From contig CANCYO010000010.1 of assembly GCA_947382415.1 (NCBI GenBank), positions 3,841-67,840 on the forward strand: a DNA stretch of 64,000 nt. Reading direction: 5' to 3'. The stretch comes from an uncultured Lachnospiraceae bacterium (GTDB lineage Bacteria; Bacillota; Clostridia; Lachnospirales; Lachnospiraceae). Within the stretch, counting starts at the first letter, position 1. Every line of letters starts with the position of its first letter. Both the position numbers and the translations under genes were made by a program. Below the pieces are notes generated by a model, which saw nothing but the letters and a program-made list of their open reading frames with translations, had not been told where the DNA came from and did no database searches. This document shows, one piece after another, positions 35,799 through 43,691 of this stretch.

Positions 35799-36416
35799 AT
35801 GTGCGGACGATATTATGTGGATGACAGCACGGCCAGAGAGATAGAAAAGCTGGTCCGGCAGGTGGATGAGAACCTGAGGAGAGAACGCAGCGCCAAACTG
35901 ATCTTACAGGCGGGGGACATACATCCCACGGAAACGGCGCCGATTCTGACTATGGGAGATCAGGGCCTGTGCTGTAGATGGCAGCGGTGGGGATTCCCGG
36001 GATTCGGGCACAGGCAGGTTATCTTTAACGCCAGAAGCGAGTCCGCGCGGGAGAAAAGGATGTTTCGCGAGAGTGTGGAGCGGCGCAGGATCGTGATACC
36101 CGCGGCCCGGTTTTATGAATGGAGCCCAAATAAAGAAAAAAATATTTTTTACCGGGAGGAGCAGCCGGCGCTGTTTATGGCGGGAATCTATGATCGTTAT
36201 CAGAATGAGGAGCGCTTTGTGATCCTGACCACTGAGGCAAATGAATCCATGAGTCCGGTCCATGACCGCATGCCTCTGATCCTGGAGCCGGATGAAGTGG
36301 TACCCTGGATATGCGATAGAAGAAAAACCGGCGAGCTGCTTCACAAAAAGCCGGGTTTGCTGAAGAGAAGGACGGAGAATGAGCAGCTTGGTCTGTTCCC
36401 GCTGCTTCCGGAATAA
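35799..36416 (+). CDS. HMCES/YedK-type abasic-site processing protein (SRAP)
   Basis: A 205-residue SOS-response-associated peptidase family protein, which forms a stable thiazolidine crosslink with abasic sites in single-stranded DNA. I take ATG 35799 so that the catalytic Cys is residue 2 (MCGRYY), exposed after Met removal; the upstream in-frame GTG would bury it. Other conserved parts are FNARSE, FYEW (the Glu) and PVHDRMPLIL (the His). It stands directly upstream of dinB, a frequent damage-tolerance pairing. Confidence 0.95.
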   Translation: MCGRYYVDDSTAREIEKLVRQVDENLRRERSAKLILQAGDIHPTETAPILTMGDQGLCCRWQRWGFPGFGHRQVIFNARSESAREKRMFRESVERRRIVIPAARFYEWSPNKEKNIFYREEQPALFMAGIYDRYQNEERFVILTTEANESMSPVHDRMPLILEPDEVVPWICDRRKTGELLHKKPGLLKRRTENEQLGLFPLLPE

Positions 36417-36432
36417 ATTTCCAGTTGTAAAC

Positions 36433-36446
36433 AAAACGTGTGTTTG
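36433..36446 (+). promoter_or_regulatory. LexA-like (SOS) box upstream of dinB
   Basis: AAAACGTGTGTTTG matches 12 of 14 positions of the Firmicute LexA consensus CGAACRNRYGTTYG and is centred 34 bp before the dinB start. The core AAAC-N4-GTTT is a perfect inverted repeat. The match was made by eye; binding is inference. Confidence 0.55.
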
Positions 36447-36473
36447 CTAAAATGATGATTGGAGGGTGAACGC

Positions 36474-37703
36474 ATGTTTGGAAGTATCATTTTTCATATT
36501 GATGTGAATTCAGCCTTCCTGTCCTGGGAGGCTGTTTATCGTCTGGAGCATTGCGGCGAGAATCTGGATCTGAGAGAGACGGCGTCCGCCATAGGCGGGG
36601 ATATCGCCATGCGCCGCGGGATCATTCTCGCCAAGTCCATTCCCGCCCAAAAGTACGGGATCAAGACGGGCGAGACCATAGCGGAGGCAAAGATGAAATG
36701 CCCGGGTCTGATTCTGGCGCCGCCTGATTATCAATTATATGATAAATGCTCTATGGCTTTTATGAAGATTTTGCGCCGGTATTCGGATGTGGTGGAGCAG
36801 TACAGTATCGACGAGGCATTTGTGGATATGACGTCAACCTGTCATCTGTTTGGCGATCCGGAGGAAACGGCAGACCGGATCAGGAACCGTATCAGGGAGG
36901 AATTGGGATTTACCGTAAACATAGGCATTTCCACAAATAAGCTTCTGGCCAAAATGGCGTCTGATCTGGAGAAGCCGGATAGGGTGCATACCTTGTACCC
37001 GCAGGAGATACCCCGGAAGATGTGGCCGCTTCCGGTGTCGGAGCTGTTCTTTGTAGGGCCTGCCACTGCGCGGAAGCTTTTTGCCGTGGGGATCAGGACC
37101 ATAGGGGAGCTTGCGGCGGCCGATCCGGTCTGGCTGAGAAGTCTTTTGAAAAAGCAGGGAGAGATCATATGGGGCTTTGCCAATGGAATGGATATCTCCC
37201 CCGTATTGCCGCAGCCTGCCGCAAATAAGGGATATGGAAACAGCACCACCACGCCTTATGATGTATCGGATCTGCAGACGGCCCGGAAGGTTTTATTGGC
37301 TTTGGCGGAGACTGTGGGAATCAGACTGCGTGCCGATGGCGTCAGGATTGAAGTGGTGAGTGTCTGTATCCGGTATGCAGGTTTGTGCGGGGAAGATTAT
37401 TTTCCGTCCGCGACACATCAGAGGAAGCTGAAGGAGCCTACGAATGTAACGGCGGAAATTTATGAAGCCGCCTGCAGTCTGTTCGGGGAATTGTGGAACG
37501 GGGAGCCTGTGCGGCATCTGGGGGTGCATACATGCGGGGTGAGTAAAAGTGATTTTGCCAGACAGATGGAGCTTTTTAACGAAAGAGATTATGAGAAGCT
37601 GCTTGGAGCGGATGTGGCGATGGATAATATCCGGGAGCGATACGGGATGGATGCCGCCATACGGGCCGCGTTTCTGAGAGAAAACGGCAAAGAGAGAAAA
37701 TGA
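36474..37703 (+). CDS. dinB: DNA polymerase IV, Y-family translesion polymerase
   Basis: A 409-residue error-prone polymerase that copies past lesions. Catalytic acidic residues are in FHIDVNSAFLSWE (Asp near residue 9) and YSIDEAFVDMT (near 108). The helix-hairpin-helix thumb and a little-finger domain (about 245-360) follow. The start ATG 36474 has GGAGGG 7 bp upstream; the frame extends 15 bp further but without a better start. It is adjacent to the HMCES-like gene and preceded by a LexA-like box, consistent with SOS induction. Confidence 0.95.
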   Translation: MFGSIIFHIDVNSAFLSWEAVYRLEHCGENLDLRETASAIGGDIAMRRGIILAKSIPAQKYGIKTGETIAEAKMKCPGLILAPPDYQLYDKCSMAFMKILRRYSDVVEQYSIDEAFVDMTSTCHLFGDPEETADRIRNRIREELGFTVNIGISTNKLLAKMASDLEKPDRVHTLYPQEIPRKMWPLPVSELFFVGPATARKLFAVGIRTIGELAAADPVWLRSLLKKQGEIIWGFANGMDISPVLPQPAANKGYGNSTTTPYDVSDLQTARKVLLALAETVGIRLRADGVRIEVVSVCIRYAGLCGEDYFPSATHQRKLKEPTNVTAEIYEAACSLFGELWNGEPVRHLGVHTCGVSKSDFARQMELFNERDYEKLLGADVAMDNIRERYGMDAAIRAAFLRENGKERK

Positions 37704-37713
37704 GGGAATTTTT

Positions 37714-38040
37714 ATGGTATTTGGGATGGGGACGGATGTCCGGCGGACACAGACTGCCGCCGCGAGAGGAGTACAAAGGGAGATTGCATGCGAGTGCTGG
37801 TTTACCAGTTCGGGTAAGATCATTCCTTTGTTGTTAAAGGTAAAGGACGAGGACGGGGAGATTCGTGTCATCAGGCAGATACAGGTTCATTCTCAGGAAC
37901 AGAGAATGTACGCGGGACTGCCTTCCACGGAGTTTGACTGTACTTTGACGATCCTGAAACAGGAGATCCGGGCAAAGCTGATCTATTATCAGACGGAATG
38001 CAGATGGGTGCTGAACTTTCCGCAGGCTGACCGGGGATAG
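37714..38040 (+). CDS. Small protein of unknown function downstream of dinB
   Basis: A 108-residue ORF, 10 bp after dinB with a GAGGGA ribosome binding site, so probably co-transcribed. The centre reads IIPLLLKVKDEDGEIRVIRQI and the end KLIYYQTECRWVLNF, suggesting a small beta-rich fold. It is not YolD-like by my reading, although YolD proteins often accompany Y-family polymerases. No signal or membrane segment. Possibly a damage-response accessory (inference from position only). Confidence 0.65.
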   Translation: MVFGMGTDVRRTQTAAARGVQREIACECWFTSSGKIIPLLLKVKDEDGEIRVIRQIQVHSQEQRMYAGLPSTEFDCTLTILKQEIRAKLIYYQTECRWVLNFPQADRG

Positions 38041-38091
38041 CCCGGTATCGTGGAAAGGGCAATTTTTATTAAGACGGATCTTCGCCCCAAA

Positions 38092-38100
38092 TGATATAAT
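38092..38100 (+). promoter_or_regulatory. Extended -10 promoter of the AraC-ClpP pair
   Basis: TGATATAAT is an extended -10 element (TGn plus TATAAT) 32 bp before the AraC-family start codon; no convincing -35 box lies upstream, as is typical of extended -10 promoters. Confidence 0.5.
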
Positions 38101-38132
38101 CTGATAAAACTAATCAAAGGGAGAAGGCATAT

Positions 38133-38501
38133 ATGAGCGATAAGGGAATAACAGAGAGTGTGCTTTTATACATTGAGAAGAATTCGGATCAGGAGCTGAC
38201 GCTGGAGAAAATAGCCGGGGCACTGAATTATTCAAAATATTATCTGGCCAGAACTTTCAAGAATCAGACAGGTATGACATTACACAAATATATTCAGGGC
38301 AGGCGGCTGAGAGAAGCGGCCGGAAAGCTGGAGGAAACAGCGCAGCCCATCGTTGAGATCGCGTTGGAGGCGGGCTATGGCTCACAACAGGCCTTTACGC
38401 AGGCTTTTCGCCGTGCATATGGTTACACCCCGCAGGAATACAGGAGAAGAAACAGGTTTGGTTCCGGACAGAGCGGAATGGAAATGAGGGCGGCGGCATG
38501 A
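38133..38501 (+). CDS. Minimal AraC-family regulator (DNA-binding domain only)
   Basis: A 122-residue protein made almost only of the AraC/XylS helix-turn-helix pair: [26 protein letters not shown] and the second helix set [32 protein letters not shown]. It has no ligand-binding domain, as in MarA/SoxS-type regulators that work by changes in abundance. The stop overlaps the clpP start (ATGA), so the two are translationally coupled. This suggests it may itself be a ClpP substrate or regulate a ClpP-linked stress response. Confidence 0.9.
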   Translation: MSDKGITESVLLYIEKNSDQELTLEKIAGALNYSKYYLARTFKNQTGMTLHKYIQGRRLREAAGKLEETAQPIVEIALEAGYGSQQAFTQAFRRAYGYTPQEYRRRNRFGSGQSGMEMRAAA

Positions 38502-39085
38502 GTCTGATACCTTATGTGATCACGCAGACAGCCGGAGGGGAGAGAAGTTGTGATATTTATTCCAGGCTTCTGGCTGACAGAATCGTATTTCTGGGAGAAG
38601 AAGTGAGCGATCTCTCGGCAGGTACTGTTATCGCGCAGATGCTTTTTCTGGAGGCTCAGGACCCCCAAAAGGATATTCAACTGTATATAAACAGTCCGGG
38701 TGGCTCCATATCGGCGGGTTTTGCGATTTATGATACCATGCAGTATATCAAATGTGATGTCACGACGATCTGTGTCGGTATGGCTGCCAGTTTCGGGGCT
38801 TTTCTGCTGGCGGGCGGAACAAAAGGAAAGCGTATGGCGCTTCCCAATGCGGAGATTATGATACATCAGCCGGCCATTCACGGGAATGGCGCTCAGGGGC
38901 AGGCAACGGACATTCAGATCATATCCGATCATATCCAGCAGAGCAAAAAAAGACTGAATAAAATACTGGCTGAGAACACGGGGAAAACTGTAGAAGAGAT
39001 TGAGGCTGCAACAGAGAGGGATCATTATCTGTCTGCGCAGGAGGCATTGGAGTTTGGCCTGATCGATTGCATCGTGTCCCGGTAA
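38498..39085 (+). CDS. clpP: ClpP-type serine protease, paralogue away from clpX
   Basis: A 195-residue ClpP subunit. Catalytic residues: Ser98 in GMAASFGAF, His123 in IMIHQP and Asp175 in ERDHYLSA. The handle region and the [11 protein letters not shown] segment are intact, so the protein is probably active. There is no clpX or tig next to it, and it is fused in translation to a small AraC regulator, so it looks like a second, regulated ClpP rather than the housekeeping copy. Which ATPase it uses is unknown. Confidence 0.93.
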   Translation: MSLIPYVITQTAGGERSCDIYSRLLADRIVFLGEEVSDLSAGTVIAQMLFLEAQDPQKDIQLYINSPGGSISAGFAIYDTMQYIKCDVTTICVGMAASFGAFLLAGGTKGKRMALPNAEIMIHQPAIHGNGAQGQATDIQIISDHIQQSKKRLNKILAENTGKTVEEIEAATERDHYLSAQEALEFGLIDCIVSR

Positions 39086-39120
39086 AGAAAATGTCTCGAT
39101 ATTTTATACGGATTTTTTAT

Positions 39121-39133
39121 TGTGCGACGCACA
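39121..39133. promoter_or_regulatory. 13-bp palindrome upstream of the toxin-antitoxin promoter
   Basis: TGTGCG-A-CGCACA is a perfect inverted repeat ending 9 bp before the -35 box. It could be an operator for the antitoxin or part of the clpP 3' end; no T-tract follows. Confidence 0.3.
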
Positions 39134-39142
39134 GGCAATGTA

Positions 39143-39171
39143 TTGACGAATTGGTTTTTGCATAATATAAT
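39143..39171 (+). promoter_or_regulatory. Sigma-A-type promoter of the DinJ/YafQ pair
   Basis: TTGACG (39143-39148), 17-bp spacer, TATAAT (39166-39171), 23 bp before the antitoxin start codon. Near-consensus boxes and ideal spacing. Confidence 0.8.
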
Positions 39172-39194
39172 GAGTAAGGAAAGGAGCTGATATT

Positions 39195-39467
39195 ATGGCA
39201 ACAACCAATATAACAATGAGAATGGATGAGGATTTAAAGTCCCAGTTACAGGAACTTGTTTCTAATCTTGGTATGGATATGACCACTTTTTTTACAATAT
39301 CAGCAAAACAGGCTGTGAGAGAACAAAGAATACCATTTGCAATTTCCATGGATGTACCTAATGCAGATACCGTCAGAGCCATTGATGATGTAAGACACGG
39401 AAGAAATGTAAGTCGTTCCTTTTCTTCAGTGAAAGAATTAATGGAGGACTTGAATGCTGAAGATTAA
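39195..39467 (+). CDS. RelB/DinJ-family antitoxin
   Basis: A 90-residue antitoxin. The N-terminal ribbon-helix-helix segment (ATTNITMRMDEDLKSQLQELVSNLGMDMTTFFTISAKQ, given in part) is typical of DinJ; the C-terminal tail should wrap the toxin. AAGGAG precedes the ATG by 9 bp. It overlaps the toxin gene by 14 bp. As in other members, it probably represses its own promoter. Confidence 0.92.
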   Translation: MATTNITMRMDEDLKSQLQELVSNLGMDMTTFFTISAKQAVREQRIPFAISMDVPNADTVRAIDDVRHGRNVSRSFSSVKELMEDLNAED

Positions 39468-39726
39468 ATACCACATTTCTTTTAAGAAAGATTATAAAAA
39501 GATAATTAAAAGGGGGTATAACATAAAACTGATAGAAGATATTATTCAAAAATTGGCGAGGGGTGAACAATTACCGGAAAAAAATAAAGATCATCCTCTC
39601 AGTGGAGATTATATTGGATGTAGAGAATGTCATATAACGCCGGATTGGCTACTGATTTATGAAATTAACAAAGGAGAACTGATTTTATATCTGACAAGAA
39701 CAGGAACACATGGTGATTTATTTTAA
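39454..39726 (+). CDS. YafQ-family mRNA endonuclease toxin
   Basis: A 90-residue RelE-superfamily toxin that cleaves mRNA on the ribosome. Key residues of the YafQ subfamily are visible: DHPLSGDYIGCRECHITPDW (His pair and Asp) and the C-terminal LTRTGTHGDLF with the catalytic His. Length is normal and the frame is intact. It forms a type II pair with the preceding antitoxin. Confidence 0.93.
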   Translation: MLKIKYHISFKKDYKKIIKRGYNIKLIEDIIQKLARGEQLPEKNKDHPLSGDYIGCRECHITPDWLLIYEINKGELILYLTRTGTHGDLF

Positions 39727-39876
39727 AAATGAATTGGAAAGAGTATGGGGAGCATTTGGAAAATAACAATCCAGATGCTTTTGTTTTGTAATCTATGATA
39801 TCATGCCATGAGCAAACGCTTGTGGCTTTGCCGGTTTTAATTTATAATAACCGTGGATATGAAGGCGGATATGTGC

Positions 39877-39882
39877 TATAAT
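39877..39882 (+). promoter_or_regulatory. -10 element upstream of the GNAT gene
   Basis: TATAAT at 39877-39882, 32 bp before the chosen start codon; the -35 region is weak. The 188-bp gap between the toxin gene and the GNAT gene holds nothing else recognisable. Confidence 0.4.
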
Positions 39883-39914
39883 GTGGTAAATTGCCGGAAT
39901 TGGAGGAGCGGAAA

Positions 39915-40424
39915 ATGATATCGGAGATAACTCTTGTGCGGCAGGAGGATTTTGAGACTGTTATGAATCTGTATCGGGCGGCTGTCGGGGAGGAAGGCTG
40001 CGCTTGGAATGAGGATTATCCCACTGAGGAGGATATCCGCAGGGATATTGAGAGAGATGCGCTTTTTTGTGCCAGAAATAAAGACGGGGAGATCATTTCC
40101 GCCTTTGCCATAGACAGCGATGCGGAGGTGGACGGGCTGCCCTGCTGGACGCCTGCTCTTGCTCCGGCCGGGGAGATAGCCCGTCTGGTGGTGGGCCGAA
40201 AGTGGCAGAATCAGGGAATTGCCAGACAGATGCTCCTCTATGCCATGGATGAGCTGAGAAGGCGCGGCTGCAAAGGGATTCATTTTCTGGTGAGCAAGAC
40301 CAATGAGCGGGCGCTGCGCAGCTATGGCAGGCTTGATTTTGACAAGGTTGGAGAGGCGGACCTGTATGGACTGGATTGGTATTGTTTTGAGAAAAGCCTT
40401 TCACAGTGCAAAACGGGGGACTGA
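39915..40424 (+). CDS. GNAT-family N-acetyltransferase
   Basis: A 169-residue acetyltransferase. The acetyl-CoA-binding motif A reads EIARLVVGRKWQNQGIARQML (Q/RxxGxG/A form) around residues 88-108. ATG 39915 is chosen because GGAGG lies 8 bp upstream. Substrate cannot be inferred. The next gene starts 4 bp after its stop, so the two are probably co-translated. Confidence 0.9.
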   Translation: MISEITLVRQEDFETVMNLYRAAVGEEGCAWNEDYPTEEDIRRDIERDALFCARNKDGEIISAFAIDSDAEVDGLPCWTPALAPAGEIARLVVGRKWQNQGIARQMLLYAMDELRRRGCKGIHFLVSKTNERALRSYGRLDFDKVGEADLYGLDWYCFEKSLSQCKTGD

Positions 40425-40428
40425 GGTT

Positions 40429-41682
40429 ATGGATATCAGAAGCTATCTGGACTTTCTGAAGCTTGCGGAGCGTTTAAAATGTAACACAAGGCATTCTTAC
40501 ACCTCCTCGGGACGGAAGGAGAGTGTGGCAGAGCACAGTTGGCGGCTGGCGCTGATGGCGTATCTGGTGCGGGATGAATTTCCGCAGACGAATATCGATC
40601 GCGTGATACAGATGTGTCTGTTTCACGATATGGGCGAGGCGGTGACGGGAGACATTCCGGCTTTTGAGAAGACGGACGCACACCGGAGCGTGGAGGCGGA
40701 TGCGGTGGAGAAGCTGCTTGAGCGTCTGCCTGCGCCTTATCGAGGGGAGCTTGGCGGCCTGTTTGCGGAGATGGAGGCTCAGGAGACCCCGGAGGCCAGG
40801 CTTTATAAAGCGCTGGACAAGCTGGAGGCGTTGATACAGCACAATGAGGCGGATATTTCCACATGGCTTCCTCTGGAATATGATCTCCAGATGACTTACG
40901 GGGAACGGGAATGTGGGTTTGACAGCTATATCCGCAGGCTGAGAGAGGCGGTGCGCGATGACAGCAGGCAAAAGATTCAGGAGGCGGCACATATGACCGG
41001 TCAGACAGCACAGGCAACAGGGACGGCACCGGAAGCACCGGCAGTACAGCCGGAGACCGGGCCCCTGACGGAACGGGAGAAAATGGGGCGGCAGATGCTT
41101 TATGACGCCAATTATGACGAGACTCTGATAAAGGAGCGGGAGGCGGCAAAGGCTTTGTGCCATGCCTATAATCAATTAGAGCCTTCTGATACGGAAAAGC
41201 AGAAGGAACTCATGGGACGGCTGTTGGGGAGAACCAAGGGCAGCTTCTGCATCACGGCTCCCTTTTGGTGCGACTATGGTTACAATATTGAGATTGGAGA
41301 GAATTTTTACGCCAATCACAATCTGGTGATCCTGGACGGCGCAAAAGTAGTCTTTGGCGACAACGTGTTTATCGCTCCGGACTGTGGGTTTCACACAGCC
41401 GGACATCCGATAGATTTTGAGCGGAGGAATCAGGGTCTGGAATATGCTTATCCCATCACTGTGGGGGATAATGTGTGGATCGGCGCGGGTGTGCAGGTAA
41501 TGCCGGGTGTCACCATCGGCAGCAATGTGGTCATCGGCGGCGGAAGCGTGGTGGTGAAAGACATCCCCGACAATTCCGTGGCGGTGGGCAATCCCTGCAG
41601 GGTTATCAGAGCGATTACGGAGGCGGATGGGAAAACCTGTTATGACAGGAATCCGGAACACGGGGAGGATAAACAATCATGA
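40429..41682 (+). CDS. Fusion of HD-domain 5'-nucleotidase-like hydrolase and maltose/galactoside-type O-acetyltransferase
   Basis: One uninterrupted 417-residue frame joins two enzymes usually encoded separately. Residues 1-185 are a YfbR/HD_3-type phosphohydrolase with His36, the His66-Asp67 HD pair (CLFHDMGEA) and Asp130, a metal site for nucleoside monophosphates in relatives. An Ala/Thr/Gln/Pro linker spans 186-212. Residues 213-417 are a Maa/LacA-type acetyltransferase: Mac domain (LTEREKMGRQMLYDANYD), left-handed beta-helix hexapeptides (GDNVWIGAGVQVMPGVTIG) and catalytic His326 in HTAGHP. Substrates of the fusion are unknown. It overlaps the next gene by 4 bp. Confidence 0.92.
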   Translation: MDIRSYLDFLKLAERLKCNTRHSYTSSGRKESVAEHSWRLALMAYLVRDEFPQTNIDRVIQMCLFHDMGEAVTGDIPAFEKTDAHRSVEADAVEKLLERLPAPYRGELGGLFAEMEAQETPEARLYKALDKLEALIQHNEADISTWLPLEYDLQMTYGERECGFDSYIRRLREAVRDDSRQKIQEAAHMTGQTAQATGTAPEAPAVQPETGPLTEREKMGRQMLYDANYDETLIKEREAAKALCHAYNQLEPSDTEKQKELMGRLLGRTKGSFCITAPFWCDYGYNIEIGENFYANHNLVILDGAKVVFGDNVFIAPDCGFHTAGHPIDFERRNQGLEYAYPITVGDNVWIGAGVQVMPGVTIGSNVVIGGGSVVVKDIPDNSVAVGNPCRVIRAITEADGKTCYDRNPEHGEDKQS

Positions 41683-42704
41683 GACAGATTACATTGGGTT
41701 CAACAGGAATCACCACGGTACAGAATGCTTTCGGGGCGCTGCCGATTCAGCGGGTGGATAAGGAGACGGCGGTGAAGATTCTGCACAGGGCATATGAAGG
41801 CGGCATGCGTTTCTTTGACACTGCCAGAGCCTACAGTGACAGCGAGGAGAAGCTGGGCGAGGCCTTCGACGGAATGTGGGACAAAGTCATCATAGCCAGC
41901 AAGACTATGGCGGGAACTCCGGAGGAATTCTGGCAGCAGTTGGATACGACGCTTCACAATCTGCGCACGGACCATATCGACATCTATCAGTTCCACTGCG
42001 TCAACCGGTGCTATGCGCCGGGAGATGGAACGGGTATGTATGAGTGCATGCTGGAGGCAAAACGCAAGGGGCTGATCCGCCATATCGGCGTCACCGCCCA
42101 CAAGCTTCAGGTGGCTTTCGACTGTGTGCAGTCAGGACTGTATGAGACGCTGCAGTTTCCGTTCAGCTATCTCTCTTCAGAGCGGGAGATGGAGCTGGTG
42201 CAGGCCTGCAGAGCCGCAAACATGGGATTTATCGCCATGAAGGGACTGGCCGGCGGTCTGATCCATAATTCCAGGGCCGCCATGGCATTTATGACACAGT
42301 TTGACAATGTGCTGCCCATCTGGGGCATTCAGCGGATGTCCGAGCTGGAGGAGTGGCTGGAATATATGGAGGAGACTCCTGAGTATGACGGCGAGCTGCA
42401 GGAGTATATCCGGCGGGAGAAAGAAGAACTCGCGGGAGATTTCTGCAGGGGCTGCGGTTATTGCATGCCCTGTCCGGCGGGAATCATGATCAATCAGTGT
42501 GCCCGCATGTCTCTCATGCTGCGCCGGGCACCTTCGGCCAACTGGCTGTCGGAGCAGATGCAGGCGGAGATGGCCAAAATAGAGAATTGCCTGCACTGCG
42601 GGAAATGTAAGACCAAATGTCCCTACGAGCTGGACACGCCGGAGCTTCTGATCAGGAATCTGGAGGATTATAAGCGCGTGCTGGCCGGGGAAGTGACGGT
42701 GTAA
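41679..42704 (+). CDS. Aldo/keto reductase with C-terminal ferredoxin-like Fe-S domain
   Basis: A 341-residue AKR: TIM-barrel with GMRFFDTARAYSDSEEKLGEA (Asp and Tyr of the active site near residues 48-53) and the Lys in SKTMAG. The C-terminus carries two cysteine clusters, CRGCGYCMPCPAGI (about 265) and CLHCGKCKTKCPY (about 308), as in 4Fe-4S AKRs of Clostridia. It probably couples NAD(P)H-dependent carbonyl reduction to ferredoxin-type electron transfer; the substrate is unknown. Its start overlaps the fusion gene by 4 bp. Confidence 0.93.
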   Translation: MRQITLGSTGITTVQNAFGALPIQRVDKETAVKILHRAYEGGMRFFDTARAYSDSEEKLGEAFDGMWDKVIIASKTMAGTPEEFWQQLDTTLHNLRTDHIDIYQFHCVNRCYAPGDGTGMYECMLEAKRKGLIRHIGVTAHKLQVAFDCVQSGLYETLQFPFSYLSSEREMELVQACRAANMGFIAMKGLAGGLIHNSRAAMAFMTQFDNVLPIWGIQRMSELEEWLEYMEETPEYDGELQEYIRREKEELAGDFCRGCGYCMPCPAGIMINQCARMSLMLRRAPSANWLSEQMQAEMAKIENCLHCGKCKTKCPYELDTPELLIRNLEDYKRVLAGEVTV

Positions 42705-42758
42705 GCGCGGGAAGAGGGACGTAGGAAGACAGAAGCGAGAGGATAGTAGAAAACGGAA

Positions 42759-42810
42759 AGAAGAAAGCAGATAGAAGAAAGCAGATAGAAAAAAGCAGAA
42801 AGAAGAAAGC
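42759..42810. repeat. Purine-rich 14-bp tandem repeat, about four copies
   Basis: AGAAGAAAGCAGAT occurs at 42759-42772 and 42773-42786; a third unit (AGAAAAAAGCAGAA) at 42787-42800 and a partial AGAAGAAAGC follow. The array ends 10 bp before the DUF4261 start codon and fills its leader with strand-biased purines. Confidence 0.9.
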
Positions 42811-42820
42811 GGGGAAGGTA

Positions 42821-43627
42821 ATGGCGAAACAGGCTGGGGCGGAGAATCATGAATACGCTAATCAAAAAGGTATTTTCAGCGGCTTTGTGCTGCTGTCGGA
42901 CAAATCCTGGGATAAAGGTAAATTCAAGCAGGACCTGGAGGCAGACTGGGACATTCATCCGGACTATGACGAAGGAGACGGCAGCGACAGGGAGGGCGGA
43001 GATCACTGCGACGCATTGATTATTGACTATGGAAGTCAGCGGCTGGCCATCGGTTATCTGGACATGCCTGTGCCGGGCGGTGAGGCGGAGCAGAATGCCT
43101 CGTTTAATTATACCTGGAAGGATGCCGTGGAGGTGACCAAAACCCACCAGGCGCAGATAATCGTGACGGTTTTGGGAGAGCATGCGGATGTGAAAATGGA
43201 TGGGGAATTGTTTGTGAAAGTGACGGCCTCCCTGTGCAAACAGCCTAATGCCATTGGAGTCTACGCCAACGGTGTGGTGTATCAGCCGGAGTTCTATTTT
43301 GCCATGAAGGAGTTTATCGAGCAGGATATGTACCCGCTTCTGGGACTGGTATGGTTCGGCGTTCTCCGCGCAGAGCATGGTTTTCATGTCTATACGATCG
43401 GAATGAACAGCTTCGGCATGGACGAAATGGAGATTCTGGGAACGGCGGAGGATCCCAATGTTGTAAAGGATTTTCTGATGAATATTGCAGGCTATTGCAT
43501 CGACGGAGACGTGATCCTGCACGATGGCGAGACCATCGGGCTCTCCGAAACACAGCGCTGCAGGATATCAAGAAGCCCCGGCGTCTGCGTGGAGGGCATG
43601 ACGCTGAAGATCGATTATAACGAATGA
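42821..43627 (+). CDS. DUF4261 domain protein
   Basis: A 268-residue soluble protein matching the DUF4261 pattern: GIFSGFVLLSDKSWDKGKF near the N-terminus, an acidic segment, then ALIIDYGSQRLAIGYLDMPVPGGEAE and the central HQAQIIVTVLG. The C-terminal part GLVWFGVLRAEHGFHVYTIGMNSFGMDEMEI completes the family. No biochemical function is established; members are often near stress or secretion genes. The ribosome binding site (GGGGAAGG) lies in the purine-rich repeat tail. Confidence 0.8.
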   Translation: MAKQAGAENHEYANQKGIFSGFVLLSDKSWDKGKFKQDLEADWDIHPDYDEGDGSDREGGDHCDALIIDYGSQRLAIGYLDMPVPGGEAEQNASFNYTWKDAVEVTKTHQAQIIVTVLGEHADVKMDGELFVKVTASLCKQPNAIGVYANGVVYQPEFYFAMKEFIEQDMYPLLGLVWFGVLRAEHGFHVYTIGMNSFGMDEMEILGTAEDPNVVKDFLMNIAGYCIDGDVILHDGETIGLSETQRCRISRSPGVCVEGMTLKIDYNE

Positions 43628-43691
43628 GGCAGGAAGCGATTAAAAACAAAAACAGCAGACAGGTCCGGAATAGGACGAGAGGGGAAAACAG

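Noticed and set aside
40303..40428. Extension of the HD-acetyltransferase frame to 40303
   Set aside because: This part overlaps the GNAT gene in another frame; ATG 40429 begins the conserved HD-domain sequence.
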